Position numbers and translations under genes: made by a program. Below, one piece after another: positions 1 through 6,509 of a stretch of DNA of 7,119 bases. The notes beneath the pieces were generated by a model. That model ran no database searches. It had not been told where the DNA came from and saw only the letters and a list, made by a program, of their open reading frames with translations. Within the stretch, counting starts at the first letter, position 1. Each line of letters begins with the position of its first letter. The DNA is taken from the NCBI GenBank assembly GCA_018711785.1, contig DVHW01000184.1, positions 1 to 7,119 of the forward strand, in the 5' to 3' direction. Source of the stretch: Candidatus Galloscillospira excrementavium (GTDB lineage: Bacteria; Bacillota; Clostridia; Oscillospirales; Oscillospiraceae).

Positions 1-1
1 G

Positions 2-739
2 AACCCGCCCAAGCACGCCATCGACTGGAAGGGCAACCCCTGGGACGGCACCACCTCCACCGAGAAGGGGGCCCACCCCAACTCCCGCTTCACCGCCCCC
101 GCCGTCAACTGCCCCTGCATCTCCCCCGAGTTTGAGAATCCCCAGGGCGTGCCCCTGAGCGCCATCGTCTTCGGCGGCCGCCGGGCCAAGACCGCCCCCC
201 TGGTCTACCAGTCCTTCGACTGGGACCACGGCGTGTTCGTGGGCTCCGCCATGGCCTCCGAGACCACGGCCGCCGCCGCCGGCGCCGTGGGGGTGGTCCG
301 CCGGGACCCCATGGCCATGCTCCCCTTCTGCGGGTACAACATGGGCGACTACTGGCAGCACTGGCTGGACATGGGCAAGGCCGTGGGCGGCAAGGCCCCC
401 AAGATCTTCAATGTCAACTGGTTCCGCACCGATGACGAGGGCCACTTCATCTGGCCCGGCTTCGGCGACAACCTGCGGGTGCTGGAGTGGATCATGAAGC
501 GCTGCTTCGGCGAGGTGGACGCGGTGGAGACCCCCATCGGCTATGTCCCCAGGCCGGAGGACATCGACCTGGAGGGCACCGACGTGTCCCTGGACACCCT
601 GAAGGGCCTGCTCAGCGTGGACAAGGCCCTCTGGCAGGAGGACGCCAAGGGCGTCCGGGAGTTCTACGGCAAGTTCGGAGACCGGCTGCCCGCCAAGCTG
701 GACGAGGAGCTCAAGGGCCTGGAGAGCCGCTTGGGCTGA
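2..739 (+). CDS. pckG: Phosphoenolpyruvate carboxykinase (GTP), C-terminal part (5' end outside window)
   Basis: This is the C-terminal 245 residues of GTP-dependent PEP carboxykinase, read in frame from base 2 to the TGA at 737-739. The family interconverts oxaloacetate + GTP and PEP + CO2 + GDP in the cytosol, for gluconeogenesis or, in many anaerobes, for PEP carboxylation toward C4 acids. The sequence shows the family's FGGRR segment (bases 170-184), the SETTAAA stretch followed by RRDPMAMLPFCGYN, and the VNWFR...FIWPGFGDNLRVLEW block. The Phe residues of that last block form the guanine pocket in characterised GTP enzymes. The full-length family is about 600 residues, so roughly 40% is visible and the P-loop and metal-binding half lie upstream. 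The reading frame is intact with no sign of decay. It ends 17 nt before a strong terminator. The RRDPMAMLPF wording resembles actinobacterial and clostridial members more than vertebrate ones. The ATG at 149 is internal, not the start. Confidence 0.96.
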   Translation, partial: NPPKHAIDWKGNPWDGTTSTEKGAHPNSRFTAPAVNCPCISPEFENPQGVPLSAIVFGGRRAKTAPLVYQSFDWDHGVFVGSAMASETTAAAAGAVGVVRRDPMAMLPFCGYNMGDYWQHWLDMGKAVGGKAPKIFNVNWFRTDDEGHFIWPGFGDNLRVLEWIMKRCFGEVDAVETPIGYVPRPEDIDLEGTDVSLDTLKGLLSVDKALWQEDAKGVREFYGKFGDRLPAKLDEELKGLESRLG

Positions 740-756
740 ACCATTTATCTGGATAA

Positions 757-792
757 AACGAGGGTGTGGGACCCAGGTCCCACACCCTCGTT
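757..792. terminator. Bidirectional intrinsic terminator between pckG and the DUF4349 gene
   Basis: The left arm 757-773 pairs perfectly with the right arm 776-792 (17 bp; the tight 2-nt loop probably opens to 4-6 nt). On the plus strand the stem is followed by a T-rich but interrupted stretch (TTCCTTT). On the minus strand it is followed by TTTT (complement of 755-758). It sits 17 nt after the pckG stop and 13 nt after the DUF4349 stop, so it most likely serves both convergent genes. Confidence 0.88.
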
Positions 793-805
793 CCTTTGGG
801 CCGCC

Positions 806-1744
806 TCAGTTTTCCTTCTCCCCGCCCTCTCCGGGGCGGATGCGCCCGGCGCGGCGGCGCCTTCTCCAGCGGCGGAGGAGCAGCGCCCCCGCCGTCACCG
901 CGGCCGCCAGGAGCACCACGGCAATCAGGTTGCGGGCCAGCCAGAAGACGGCGCTCTGCGCCCCGTCGCCAAAGGCGGCGAAGCCCTCCCGCAGGTTGGC
1001 CAGCAGCCGGGCGCCGAAGCCCTCCTGGGTCCCCGGGTCCTCCTGGATGCGGGCCACCTCGTTGAGGTAGACGGTGAAGGTGGAGTAGCCGATGAGGCTG
1101 TCATACCGGCGCAGGGTGGCGGTGTGCTGGTCGATCTCGTACTGCACGTCGGCCAGGGCCCCCTCCAGGGCGATGATGTCCTCCATCACGTCCGCCTGCT
1201 CCAGCAGCTCCAGAAGCCGCTCCCGCTTGGTCTCCAGGGTCTCCAGCCGGGCCTCGGTGTCGTAGTATTCCTCCCCCACGTCGCGGGCGTTCTCGGTGTA
1301 GCTGTACACATGCCCCACCCCCTCCGCGCCGCTGTGGAAGGCGTCGAAGTTCTCCCTGGGGACGCGCACCACATAGGTGGCCGAGCGGCGGGGGGCGCTG
1401 TCGTAGTAGCTGCCGCTGTCCACCCGGGCGCTCTCATAGTAGCCGCCGTTTTCCTCTGTGAGGGCGGCCAGGGCCTCCACCGCCCGGTCAAAGTCCAGGG
1501 TCTGGATGGTCACCTCAGCGGTGCGGATGATCTTGGCGTCCGGGTCCCGGTAGATCTCCCCTCCAGGCGTCTGGGCCCCCTCCTCTGTGTCCAGGGAGCC
1601 GGACGCGCCGTTGTCCTGGACCCAGTCCGGCCTGCCGGGGGCGGTGTCAGAGACCGCAGACAGGCCGTCCCCGCCTCCGGAGGAGCAGGCCGTCAGGGCC
1701 AGGACCAGAGCCGCTGCCAGCAGCAGAGCGGCAATCTTCTTCAC
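806..1744 (-). CDS. DUF4349 domain lipoprotein with C-terminal transmembrane helix
   Basis: A 312-residue protein of the DUF4349 family, whose biochemical function is unknown. The N-terminus is a clear lipoprotein signal: MKK, a hydrophobic run rich in Ala and Leu, then LTAC with lipidated Cys20, then a Ser/Gly-rich linker. The DUF4349 region runs from about residue 69 (IIRTAEVTIQ) to 290. It has a charged coiled-coil-like segment at about 161-217, then a hydrophobic helix at about 266-292 and an Arg-rich tail. This predicts a protein anchored on the outer face by lipid at one end and by a membrane helix at the other, with the basic tail inside. I chose the GTG at 1742-1744 because an AAGGAGG (minus strand, 1759-1753) lies 8 nt upstream. 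The in-frame GTG at 1751-1753 would overlap that site with no spacing. The gene is monocistronic in view and divergent from the amidase gene. No promoter could be recognised in the 86-bp gap. Confidence 0.9.
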   Translation of the reverse strand: MKKIAALLLAAALVLALTACSSGGGDGLSAVSDTAPGRPDWVQDNGASGSLDTEEGAQTPGGEIYRDPDAKIIRTAEVTIQTLDFDRAVEALAALTEENGGYYESARVDSGSYYDSAPRRSATYVVRVPRENFDAFHSGAEGVGHVYSYTENARDVGEEYYDTEARLETLETKRERLLELLEQADVMEDIIALEGALADVQYEIDQHTATLRRYDSLIGYSTFTVYLNEVARIQEDPGTQEGFGARLLANLREGFAAFGDGAQSAVFWLARNLIAVVLLAAAVTAGALLLRRWRRRRRAGRIRPGEGGEKEN

Positions 1745-1752
1745 TTCCCTCA

Positions 1753-1759
1753 CCTCCTT
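1753..1759 (-). promoter_or_regulatory. Ribosome binding site that fixes the DUF4349 start
   Basis: On the minus strand the bases read AAGGAGG, a full anti-16S match. It is 8 nt from the GTG at 1744-1742 but overlaps by one base the earlier in-frame GTG at 1753-1751. It therefore supports the shorter protein beginning MKKIAALLLA. Confidence 0.8.
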
Positions 1760-1830
1760 GCCCTTTCAGACGCATCGGCTGGCAAAAAGTTCCCCTCCCG
1801 CATAGGATGGCCTGAAAGGAGGGCCCATCC

Positions 1831-2571
1831 ATGCCCATCATCTATCTGTCTCCCTCCACCCAGGAGGGCAACTTTTATGTCAACGGCGGCACCGAGGAGG
1901 AGTGGATGAACCGCCTGGCCGACGCCATGGTGCCCTACCTCCAGGCCAGCGGCATCCGCTATGTCCGCAACACCCCTGACATGACCGCCGCGGACGCCAT
2001 CCGCGCCTCCAACGCGGGCAATTACGACCTCCACCTGGCCCTCCACTCCAACGCCGCGCCGGAGAGCGCCTACGGCCAGGTCCGGGGCATCCTCGTCTTT
2101 TACTATCCCACCTCCATCGAGGGGCGCCGGGCCTCCGTCCTGATGGCCGACAACCTGAAGGTCATCTACCCTCTGCCGAACAACGTCCGGGCGGAGGGCA
2201 CCACCGCCATCGGCGAGGTGCGCCGGGTGCGGGCCCCCTCGGTCTTTCTGGAGCTGGGCTACCACGACAACCCGGACGACGCCGCCTGGGTCAAGAACAA
2301 CCTGGACGCCATCGCCCGGAACCTGGTGCTCTCCCTGACCGAGCACTTCGGCATCCCCTTCCTGGAGCCCCGCTCTCCCCGTTCCGCGGTGGTGGACGTC
2401 AACTGGGGGTACCTCAACATCCGCAGCCGCCCCAGCACCTCCGCCCCCGTCATCGCCCGGGCCTACGACGGCGCGGCGCTGACCGTCATCAACCAGTGGC
2501 AGAGGTGGTATCTGGTCCAGTTTGACAACGTGGTGGGCTACGCCAGCTCGGACTTCATTACCCTGATCTGA
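1831..2571 (+). CDS. N-acetylmuramoyl-L-alanine amidase-like protein (Amidase_3 fold) with C-terminal SH3 domain
   Basis: A 246-residue protein resembling zinc-dependent peptidoglycan amidases, which cut the bond between N-acetylmuramic acid and L-alanine. Residues 1-175 match the Amidase_3 layout. They include a Glu-rich segment at 22-25 where the family's second zinc ligand lies, the third-ligand motif H72-S-N-A, and the catalytic-Glu region VFLE141LGYHDN. The usual first-ligand motif (DPGHGG) reads SPSTQ at residues 7-11, so the canonical His is absent; LSPS-type variants are, from memory, common in clostridial members. Residues 186-246 form a bacterial SH3 domain (YLNIRSRPSTSAPVI...GYASSDFITLI), probably a wall-binding module. 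There is no signal peptide or membrane helix. The start is set by AAAGGAGG at 1815-1822, 8 nt before ATG. The stop is 13 nt from the next gene, so the two are very likely one operon. Activity cannot be assumed because of the substituted ligand. Confidence 0.87.
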   Translation: MPIIYLSPSTQEGNFYVNGGTEEEWMNRLADAMVPYLQASGIRYVRNTPDMTAADAIRASNAGNYDLHLALHSNAAPESAYGQVRGILVFYYPTSIEGRRASVLMADNLKVIYPLPNNVRAEGTTAIGEVRRVRAPSVFLELGYHDNPDDAAWVKNNLDAIARNLVLSLTEHFGIPFLEPRSPRSAVVDVNWGYLNIRSRPSTSAPVIARAYDGAALTVINQWQRWYLVQFDNVVGYASSDFITLI

Positions 2572-2584
2572 GGGGGAGGGCAGC

Positions 2585-3874
2585 ATGGTCCTTCATGTCG
2601 TCCGCACCGGGGACACCGCCGCCGGCCTGGCCCAGGCGTACGGCGTCCCCCTGTCCCAGATCCTGCTGGACAACGCCCTCTCCCCCTCCGATACCCTGGT
2701 CCCAGGGCAGGCGCTGGTCATTCAGTTTCCGCTGGAGACCTATACCGTCCGCGCCGGGGACACCGCCGCCCAGATCGCCGGCCGGGCGGGGCTCACCCTC
2801 CGCCAGCTCTACCGCAACAACCCCATCCTGGGCGGGCAGCCGGACCTCTACGCCGGGCAGACTCTGGTCCTCTCCTACCGGCAGGAGAAGGAGGGCGCCC
2901 TGTCGGTCAACGGCTACGCCTACCCCTTCATCAACCAGGATCTGCTCCAGTACACCCTCCCCTTTCTCACCTTTCTGACCCCCTTTACCTATGGCATCAC
3001 CCCCCAGGGCGGGCTGGTGGAGCTGGAGGACCAGGCCCTCATCGCGGCAGCCCAGGCCGCCGGGACCGCCCCCCTGATGCACCTGTCAACCCTCACCGAG
3101 GAGGGCGGCTTCTCCAACGCGCTGGGCACCCTGGTCCTCAGCGACCTCCAGCTCCAGAGTGCCCTCATCGGCAATACCCTCCGCACCCTCCAGACCCGGG
3201 GCTACCGGGGACTGGACGTGGACTTTGAATTTCTGGGCGCGGAGAATGCGGAGGCCTATGCCGCCTTCCTCCGCCGCCTGGCCGCGCGGCTGCGGCCGCT
3301 GGGCGATCCGCTTATCGTGGCCCTGGCCCCAAAGACCTCCGCCGAACAGCCCGGGCAGCTCTACGAGGGCCACGACTATGCCGCCCTGGGCGCGGCGGCC
3401 GACCAGGTGCTCCTGATGACCTACGAGTGGGGCTACACCTACGGCCCACCCATGGCGGTGGCCCCCCTCTCCAATGTGCGCCAGGTGGTGGAGTACGCCC
3501 TGAGCGAGATCCCGGCAGGAAAGATCTGGCTGGGCGTGCCCAACTACGGCTACGACTGGCCCCTCCCCTTCCGCCAGGGCGAGACCAGGGCCCGCTCCAT
3601 CTCCAACCAGTATGCCGTCACCCTGGCCCGGCGTTACGGCGCGGAGATCCAGTTCTCCCAGTCCGCCCAGTCCCCCTTCTTCCACTACACCGACGAGGCG
3701 GGCGCCGCCCACGAGGTCTGGTTCGAGGACGCCCGGAGCATCCGGGCCAAGCTGGCCCTCATCCCGGAGTACGGCCTGCTGGGGGCGGGATACTGGAACC
3801 TGATGCGCCCCTTCGTCCAGAACTGGCAGCTGCTGAACGCCCTCTACAAGATCCGGGACCCGGATTCGGTCTAA
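2585..3874 (+). CDS. LysM-LysM-GH18 spore cortex-type N-acetylglucosaminidase (SleL/YaaH-like)
   Basis: A 429-residue glycoside hydrolase with two N-terminal LysM domains (about residues 4-48 and 52-98, each with the xVxxGDT signature) and a GH18 catalytic domain (about 105-425). The catalytic motif reads GLD211-V-D213-F-E215, the family's DxDxE with Glu215 as acid. Other GH18 marks are LLMTYEWG (276-283), the VWFED segment (378-382) and GYWNL near the end. Length and order match SleL/YaaH of Bacillus (about 430 residues), which in those organisms degrades cortex fragments during germination and is made in the mother cell without a signal peptide. This protein also lacks a signal peptide. A GGGGGAGG site lies 4 nt before the ATG. 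It follows the amidase gene by 13 nt, pairing a glycan-cutting with a peptide-releasing wall enzyme. The symbol is left blank because orthology to sleL versus another paralogue cannot be settled from sequence reading. Confidence 0.9.
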   Translation: MVLHVVRTGDTAAGLAQAYGVPLSQILLDNALSPSDTLVPGQALVIQFPLETYTVRAGDTAAQIAGRAGLTLRQLYRNNPILGGQPDLYAGQTLVLSYRQEKEGALSVNGYAYPFINQDLLQYTLPFLTFLTPFTYGITPQGGLVELEDQALIAAAQAAGTAPLMHLSTLTEEGGFSNALGTLVLSDLQLQSALIGNTLRTLQTRGYRGLDVDFEFLGAENAEAYAAFLRRLAARLRPLGDPLIVALAPKTSAEQPGQLYEGHDYAALGAAADQVLLMTYEWGYTYGPPMAVAPLSNVRQVVEYALSEIPAGKIWLGVPNYGYDWPLPFRQGETRARSISNQYAVTLARRYGAEIQFSQSAQSPFFHYTDEAGAAHEVWFEDARSIRAKLALIPEYGLLGAGYWNLMRPFVQNWQLLNALYKIRDPDSV

Positions 3875-3940
3875 CGCTCCTATCGTTCACAATTTATTCA
3901 CGGGAAGTTCGCAATCTATCCATCACTTCCCTTGGATATG

Positions 3941-3974
3941 TGGTATCCTATACTCGTCAGGATACCAGATACCA
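3941..3974 (+). promoter_or_regulatory. Promoter-like site inside a GATACCA repeat cluster
   Basis: TGGTATCC (3941-3948) and GGATACCA (3960-3967) form a perfect 8-bp inverted repeat with an 11-nt spacer. A second direct copy of GATACCA follows immediately at 3968-3974, giving three copies of one 7-mer, one of them inverted. The spacer contains TATACT (3949-3954), a good -10 element, and TATCCT at 3944-3949 is preceded by TGG like an extended -10. No convincing -35 is visible 16-18 nt upstream. The arrangement looks like an operator over a promoter, but no plus-strand protein gene follows before the terminator at 4059. It could instead be chance or a 3'-UTR structure. Confidence 0.35.
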
Positions 3975-3996
3975 AACCAAAACCTCCTCCCTCTCT

Positions 3997-4049
3997 CAAA
4001 AAGCACTGTCTCCCCACAGGACGGCAAACGCCTCCTGTGGGGAGGACAG
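3997..4049 (-). terminator. Intrinsic terminator for fhs (minus strand)
   Basis: 4011-4021 pairs perfectly with 4033-4043 (11 bp, TCCCCACAGGA against its complement). The outer arms 4006-4010 and 4045-4049 extend the stem past a single bulged G. On the minus strand the stem is followed by TGC then TTTTT (complement of 3997-4001). It lies about 110 nt beyond the fhs stop, which is rather far, but it is the only stem downstream of fhs with a U-tract in that direction. Confidence 0.7.
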
Positions 4050-4058
4050 ACAACTCAG

Positions 4059-4082
4059 ACGCCCCCGGTGGGCGTATTTTTT
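4059..4082 (+). terminator. Intrinsic terminator for the amidase-GH18 operon (plus strand)
   Basis: ACGCCC (4059-4064) pairs with GGGCGT (4070-4075) around a 5-nt loop, followed by A and six T (4077-4082). This is a compact GC stem with a good U-tract on the plus strand. It lies about 185 nt after the GH18 stop and would also end any transcript starting near 3960. Confidence 0.8.
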
Positions 4083-4094
4083 ATGCTCCGCGCG

Positions 4095-4133
4095 CGGAAG
4101 CGGCGCGCCCCCAAACGGGGCGCGCCGCTTCCG
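4095..4133. repeat. Perfect 17-bp GC-rich hairpin in the fhs 3' UTR
   Basis: 4095-4111 is the exact reverse complement of 4117-4133, with loop CAAAC. Each arm contains the self-palindrome GGCGCGCC (4102-4109 and 4119-4126). It begins 25 nt past the fhs stop. Neither side has a proper U-tract (minus strand continues CGCGCGGAG; plus strand GTTTCCCTG continues weakly), so it is probably an mRNA 3'-end stabilising structure or a weak terminator for plus-strand read-through. Confidence 0.75.
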
Positions 4134-4158
4134 TTTCCCTGTTCCGTCAGAAAATTGC

Positions 4159-5823
4159 TCAGAAAAGCCCCGAGATGACCCCGTTCTCGTCCACGTCGAT
4201 CTTCTCCGCCGCCGGGACCTTGGGCAGGCCGGGCATGGTCATGATGTCCCCGGTGAGGGCCACCAGGAACCCCGCCCCGGCACACGCCTTCAGGCTGCGC
4301 ACGGTCACCCGGAAGCCCCGGGGCGCCCCCAGCAGGGCCGGGTCGTCGGAGAAGGAGTACTGGGTCTTGGCCATGCAGATGGGCAGGCCGCCGTAGCCCA
4401 GGGCGGTCAGCTCCGCGGCCTGCTTTTTGGCCGCCGGGGTCAGGTCCACCCCGTCGGCGCGGTAGATGCGGGTGGCGATGGCGTGGAGCTTCTCCTCGAT
4501 GGAGGCGTCCAGCTCGTAGGCAAAGCGGAAGCGGTTGGGCTGCCCGCACAGCGCCAGCACCTCCCGGGCCAGGGTCTCGCCCCCCGCGCCCCCTTTGGCC
4601 CACACCTCGCTGAGGGCCACGTGGACCCCCAGGGCCCGGCACTTGTCCTCCACCAGCGCCAGCTCCGCCTCGGTGTCCGTGGGGAAGCGGTTGACGGCCA
4701 CCACGCAGGGCAGGCCGTAGACCTCGGTCAGGTTCTCCACGTGCTGGAGCAGGTTGGGCAGGCCCCGCTCCAGGGCCCCCAGGTCCTCCCGGCCCAGGTC
4801 GGCCTTGGCCGCGCCGCCGTGGTGCTTGAGGGCCCGCACCGTGGCCACCACCACCACCGCGTCCGGTTGGAGGCCGCCGGCGCGGCACTTGATGTCCAAA
4901 AACTTCTCCGCCCCCAGGTCGGCGCCGAAGCCCGCCTCGGTGACTACATAGTCGCCCAGGCGCAGGGCGGCGTCGGTGGCGGAGATGGAGTTGCAGCCGT
5001 GGGCGATATTGGCGAAGGGCCCGCCGTGGATGAGGGCGGGGGTGTGCTCCAGAGTCTGGACCAGGTTGGGCTTGATGGCGTCCTTCAGCAGGGCGGCCAT
5101 AGCGCCCTCGGCCCTCAGGTCGTGGGCGGTGACCGGGCGGCCGGCCCGGGTATAGCCCACCACCATGCGGCCCAGCCGGGCCTTCAGGTCCATCAGGCCG
5201 GTGGCGAGGCACAGCACCGCCATGATCTCGCTGGCCACCGTGATGTCGAACCCGTCCTCCCGGGGCACTCCGTTGGTCTTGCCCCCCAGGCCGCAGACGA
5301 TATTCCGCAGCTGCCGGTCGTTCATGTCCACGCAGCGTTTCCAGGTGATGCGCCGCACGTCCAGGTCCAGCTCGTTGCCCTGGTGGATGTGGTTATCCAG
5401 CATCGCGGCCAGGAGGTTGTTGGCCGCGCCGATGGCGTGGAAGTCCCCGGTGAAGTGGAGGTTGATGTCCTCCATGGGCACCACCTGGGCGTAGCCGCCG
5501 CCGGCCGCCCCCCCCTTCACGCCGAACACCGGGCCCAGGCTGGGCTCCCGCAGAGCCAGGACCACCCGCTTCCCCAGGCGGTGCAGGGCGTCGGCCAGGC
5601 CCACGCTGGTGGTGGTCTTTCCCTCCCCCGCCGGGGTGGGGTTGATGGCGGTGACCAGGATCAGCTTGCCCCTCCGGGGCTTGTCCTTCAGGGCGTTCAC
5701 GTCCACCTTGGCCTTGGTGCGGCCATAGGGCTCCAGCTGGTCCTCCGTCAGGCCCAGCTCCGCTCCGATCCGGTCGATGGGCCAGATCTGGGCGGCCTGT
5801 GCAATCTCAATATCGCTCTTCAT
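4159..5823 (-). CDS. fhs: Formate-tetrahydrofolate ligase
   Basis: A full-length 554-residue formate-tetrahydrofolate ligase (family about 556-560). It makes 10-formyl-tetrahydrofolate from formate, tetrahydrofolate and ATP in the cytosol, feeding purine and fMet synthesis and, in acetogens, the methyl branch of the Wood-Ljungdahl pathway. The ATP loop [10 protein letters not shown] lies at residues 63-72. The invariant [20 protein letters not shown] stretch starts at 93 and continues into [17 protein letters not shown]. The family's closing segment ([31 protein letters not shown]) is intact. ATG at 5823-5821 is preceded by AAGGAGG with 6-nt spacing. It has its own promoter (5865-5893) with a leader of about 35 nt, too short for a tetrahydrofolate riboswitch. 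No other one-carbon genes are adjacent, so the window does not show whether the organism is acetogenic. Confidence 0.98.
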   Translation of the reverse strand: MKSDIEIAQAAQIWPIDRIGAELGLTEDQLEPYGRTKAKVDVNALKDKPRRGKLILVTAINPTPAGEGKTTTSVGLADALHRLGKRVVLALREPSLGPVFGVKGGAAGGGYAQVVPMEDINLHFTGDFHAIGAANNLLAAMLDNHIHQGNELDLDVRRITWKRCVDMNDRQLRNIVCGLGGKTNGVPREDGFDITVASEIMAVLCLATGLMDLKARLGRMVVGYTRAGRPVTAHDLRAEGAMAALLKDAIKPNLVQTLEHTPALIHGGPFANIAHGCNSISATDAALRLGDYVVTEAGFGADLGAEKFLDIKCRAGGLQPDAVVVVATVRALKHHGGAAKADLGREDLGALERGLPNLLQHVENLTEVYGLPCVVAVNRFPTDTEAELALVEDKCRALGVHVALSEVWAKGGAGGETLAREVLALCGQPNRFRFAYELDASIEEKLHAIATRIYRADGVDLTPAAKKQAAELTALGYGGLPICMAKTQYSFSDDPALLGAPRGFRVTVRSLKACAGAGFLVALTGDIMTMPGLPKVPAAEKIDVDENGVISGLF

Positions 5824-5864
5824 GGCGCTCCTCCTTCGGACGGCATCATGGGCCGTTTTCCTCT

Positions 5865-5893
5865 ATTCTACTGAACCGGAGGGGAAAAGACAA
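5865..5893 (-). promoter_or_regulatory. Vegetative sigma-A-type promoter for fhs
   Basis: On the minus strand the sequence reads TTGTCT (5893-5888), a 17-nt spacer, then TAGAAT (5870-5865). This predicts a start near 5858 and a leader of about 35 nt to the fhs ATG. It faces away from the greA promoter, with 28 bp between the two -35 boxes. Confidence 0.75.
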
Positions 5894-5921
5894 GAGCGGC
5901 CGGCGGCGGAGAGAAAATTTT

Positions 5922-5950
5922 TTGACAAACCGGCCGAAGTGCGGTTTAAT
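5922..5950 (+). promoter_or_regulatory. Strong sigma-A-type promoter for greA
   Basis: A perfect TTGACA (5922-5927), an exact 17-nt spacer and TTTAAT (5945-5950), with an A/T-rich run (AAAATTTTTT) just upstream of the -35. The predicted start is near 5957, giving a leader of about 33 nt. This also rules out coding starts upstream of about 5957 for the gene that follows. Confidence 0.88.
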
Positions 5951-5989
5951 ATTGGTATTGAACTTCAGAGGAAACCGAGGTCTTTTGCC

Positions 5990-6493
5990 ATGCATAACGA
6001 ACTGACCCGCAAGGACATCCAGAAGATGAGGGAGGAACTGGACTACCGGCGCATCCAGCTGCGGCCCAAGCTCCTGGAGGCGGTCAAGGAAGCCCGGGGC
6101 TTTGGCGATTTGAGCGAGAACTTTGAGTACAAGGCCGCCAAGCAGGAGAAAAACCGGAACGAGAGCCGCATCCGCTTTCTGGAAAACATGATCCGCACCG
6201 CAGTCATCGTGTCCGACCGCTCCTCGGCCGACGCGGTGGGACTCTACGACAAGGTGACGGTCCACGTGGAGGAGGATGATGTGGACGAGAGCTACCAGAT
6301 CGTCACCACCATGCGGCAGGATGCCCTCCACGGCCTCATCAGCCGGGAGTCCCCGGTGGGGCGGGCAGTGCTGGGCAAAAAGGTGGGCGACCGGGTGCTC
6401 ATTGAGACCGAGAGCGGGTACAGCTACTACATCGTCATCAAGTCCATCGAAAAGCAGGCCGACGACGGGTCCATCCCCCTCAACCGCTTTTAA
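5990..6493 (+). CDS. greA: GreA/GreB-family transcription elongation factor
   Basis: A 167-residue Gre factor, which enters the RNA polymerase secondary channel and stimulates transcript cleavage to rescue backtracked complexes. The N-terminal coiled-coil hairpin (about residues 1-76) carries the acidic tip GD40LSE43NFEY, the functional Asp/Glu pair. The C-terminal FKBP-like domain has the family's SPVGRAVLGKKVGD block (121-134) and GYSYYIVIKSI. It is about 8-10 residues longer than typical GreA (157-160), the extra length lying in a C-terminal tail ending IPLNRF. The open frame extends upstream to about 5777, but the promoter at 5922-5950 puts the start at ATG 5990. The ribosome site is modest: GAGG at 5977-5980, 9 nt before ATG. 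NFEY instead of the usual NAEY, and the tail, suggest a clostridial second Gre paralogue, so the symbol is by family, not proven orthology. Confidence 0.9.
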   Translation: MHNELTRKDIQKMREELDYRRIQLRPKLLEAVKEARGFGDLSENFEYKAAKQEKNRNESRIRFLENMIRTAVIVSDRSSADAVGLYDKVTVHVEEDDVDESYQIVTTMRQDALHGLISRESPVGRAVLGKKVGDRVLIETESGYSYYIVIKSIEKQADDGSIPLNRF

Positions 6494-6509
6494 TGCCGCC
6501 GCATTTCCA

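Noticed and set aside
1801..1809. CATAGGATG upstream of the amidase gene as a possible sporulation sigma-E/K -10 box
   Set aside because: It matches the CATA part only, and the implied start would fall on the ribosome binding site at 1815-1822. No paired -35 was found.
764..1909. A 381-codon plus-strand frame opposite the DUF4349 gene
   Set aside because: It is a shadow of the lipoprotein gene on the other strand, with no family features; it begins on the right heels of a terminator hairpin and ends inside the amidase gene.
3960..4049. Bacterial SRP RNA or 6S RNA in the gap before fhs
   Set aside because: The SRP tip signature (GGAAG...AGCAG style) is missing and the size and fold do not resemble 6S RNA. 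Only generic stem-loops are present.
5824..5864. A tetrahydrofolate riboswitch in the fhs leader
   Set aside because: The predicted promoter leaves only about 35 nt of leader, too short for the aptamer, and no fitting structure is visible.
3427..5874. An 815-codon open frame on the plus strand spanning the GH18 gene, the intergenic region and the antisense of fhs
   Set aside because: The product is low-complexity Gly/Pro/Arg/His-rich, has no family features, and overlaps two well-supported genes and two terminators. Such frames arise because GC-rich coding DNA has few stop codons in other frames.
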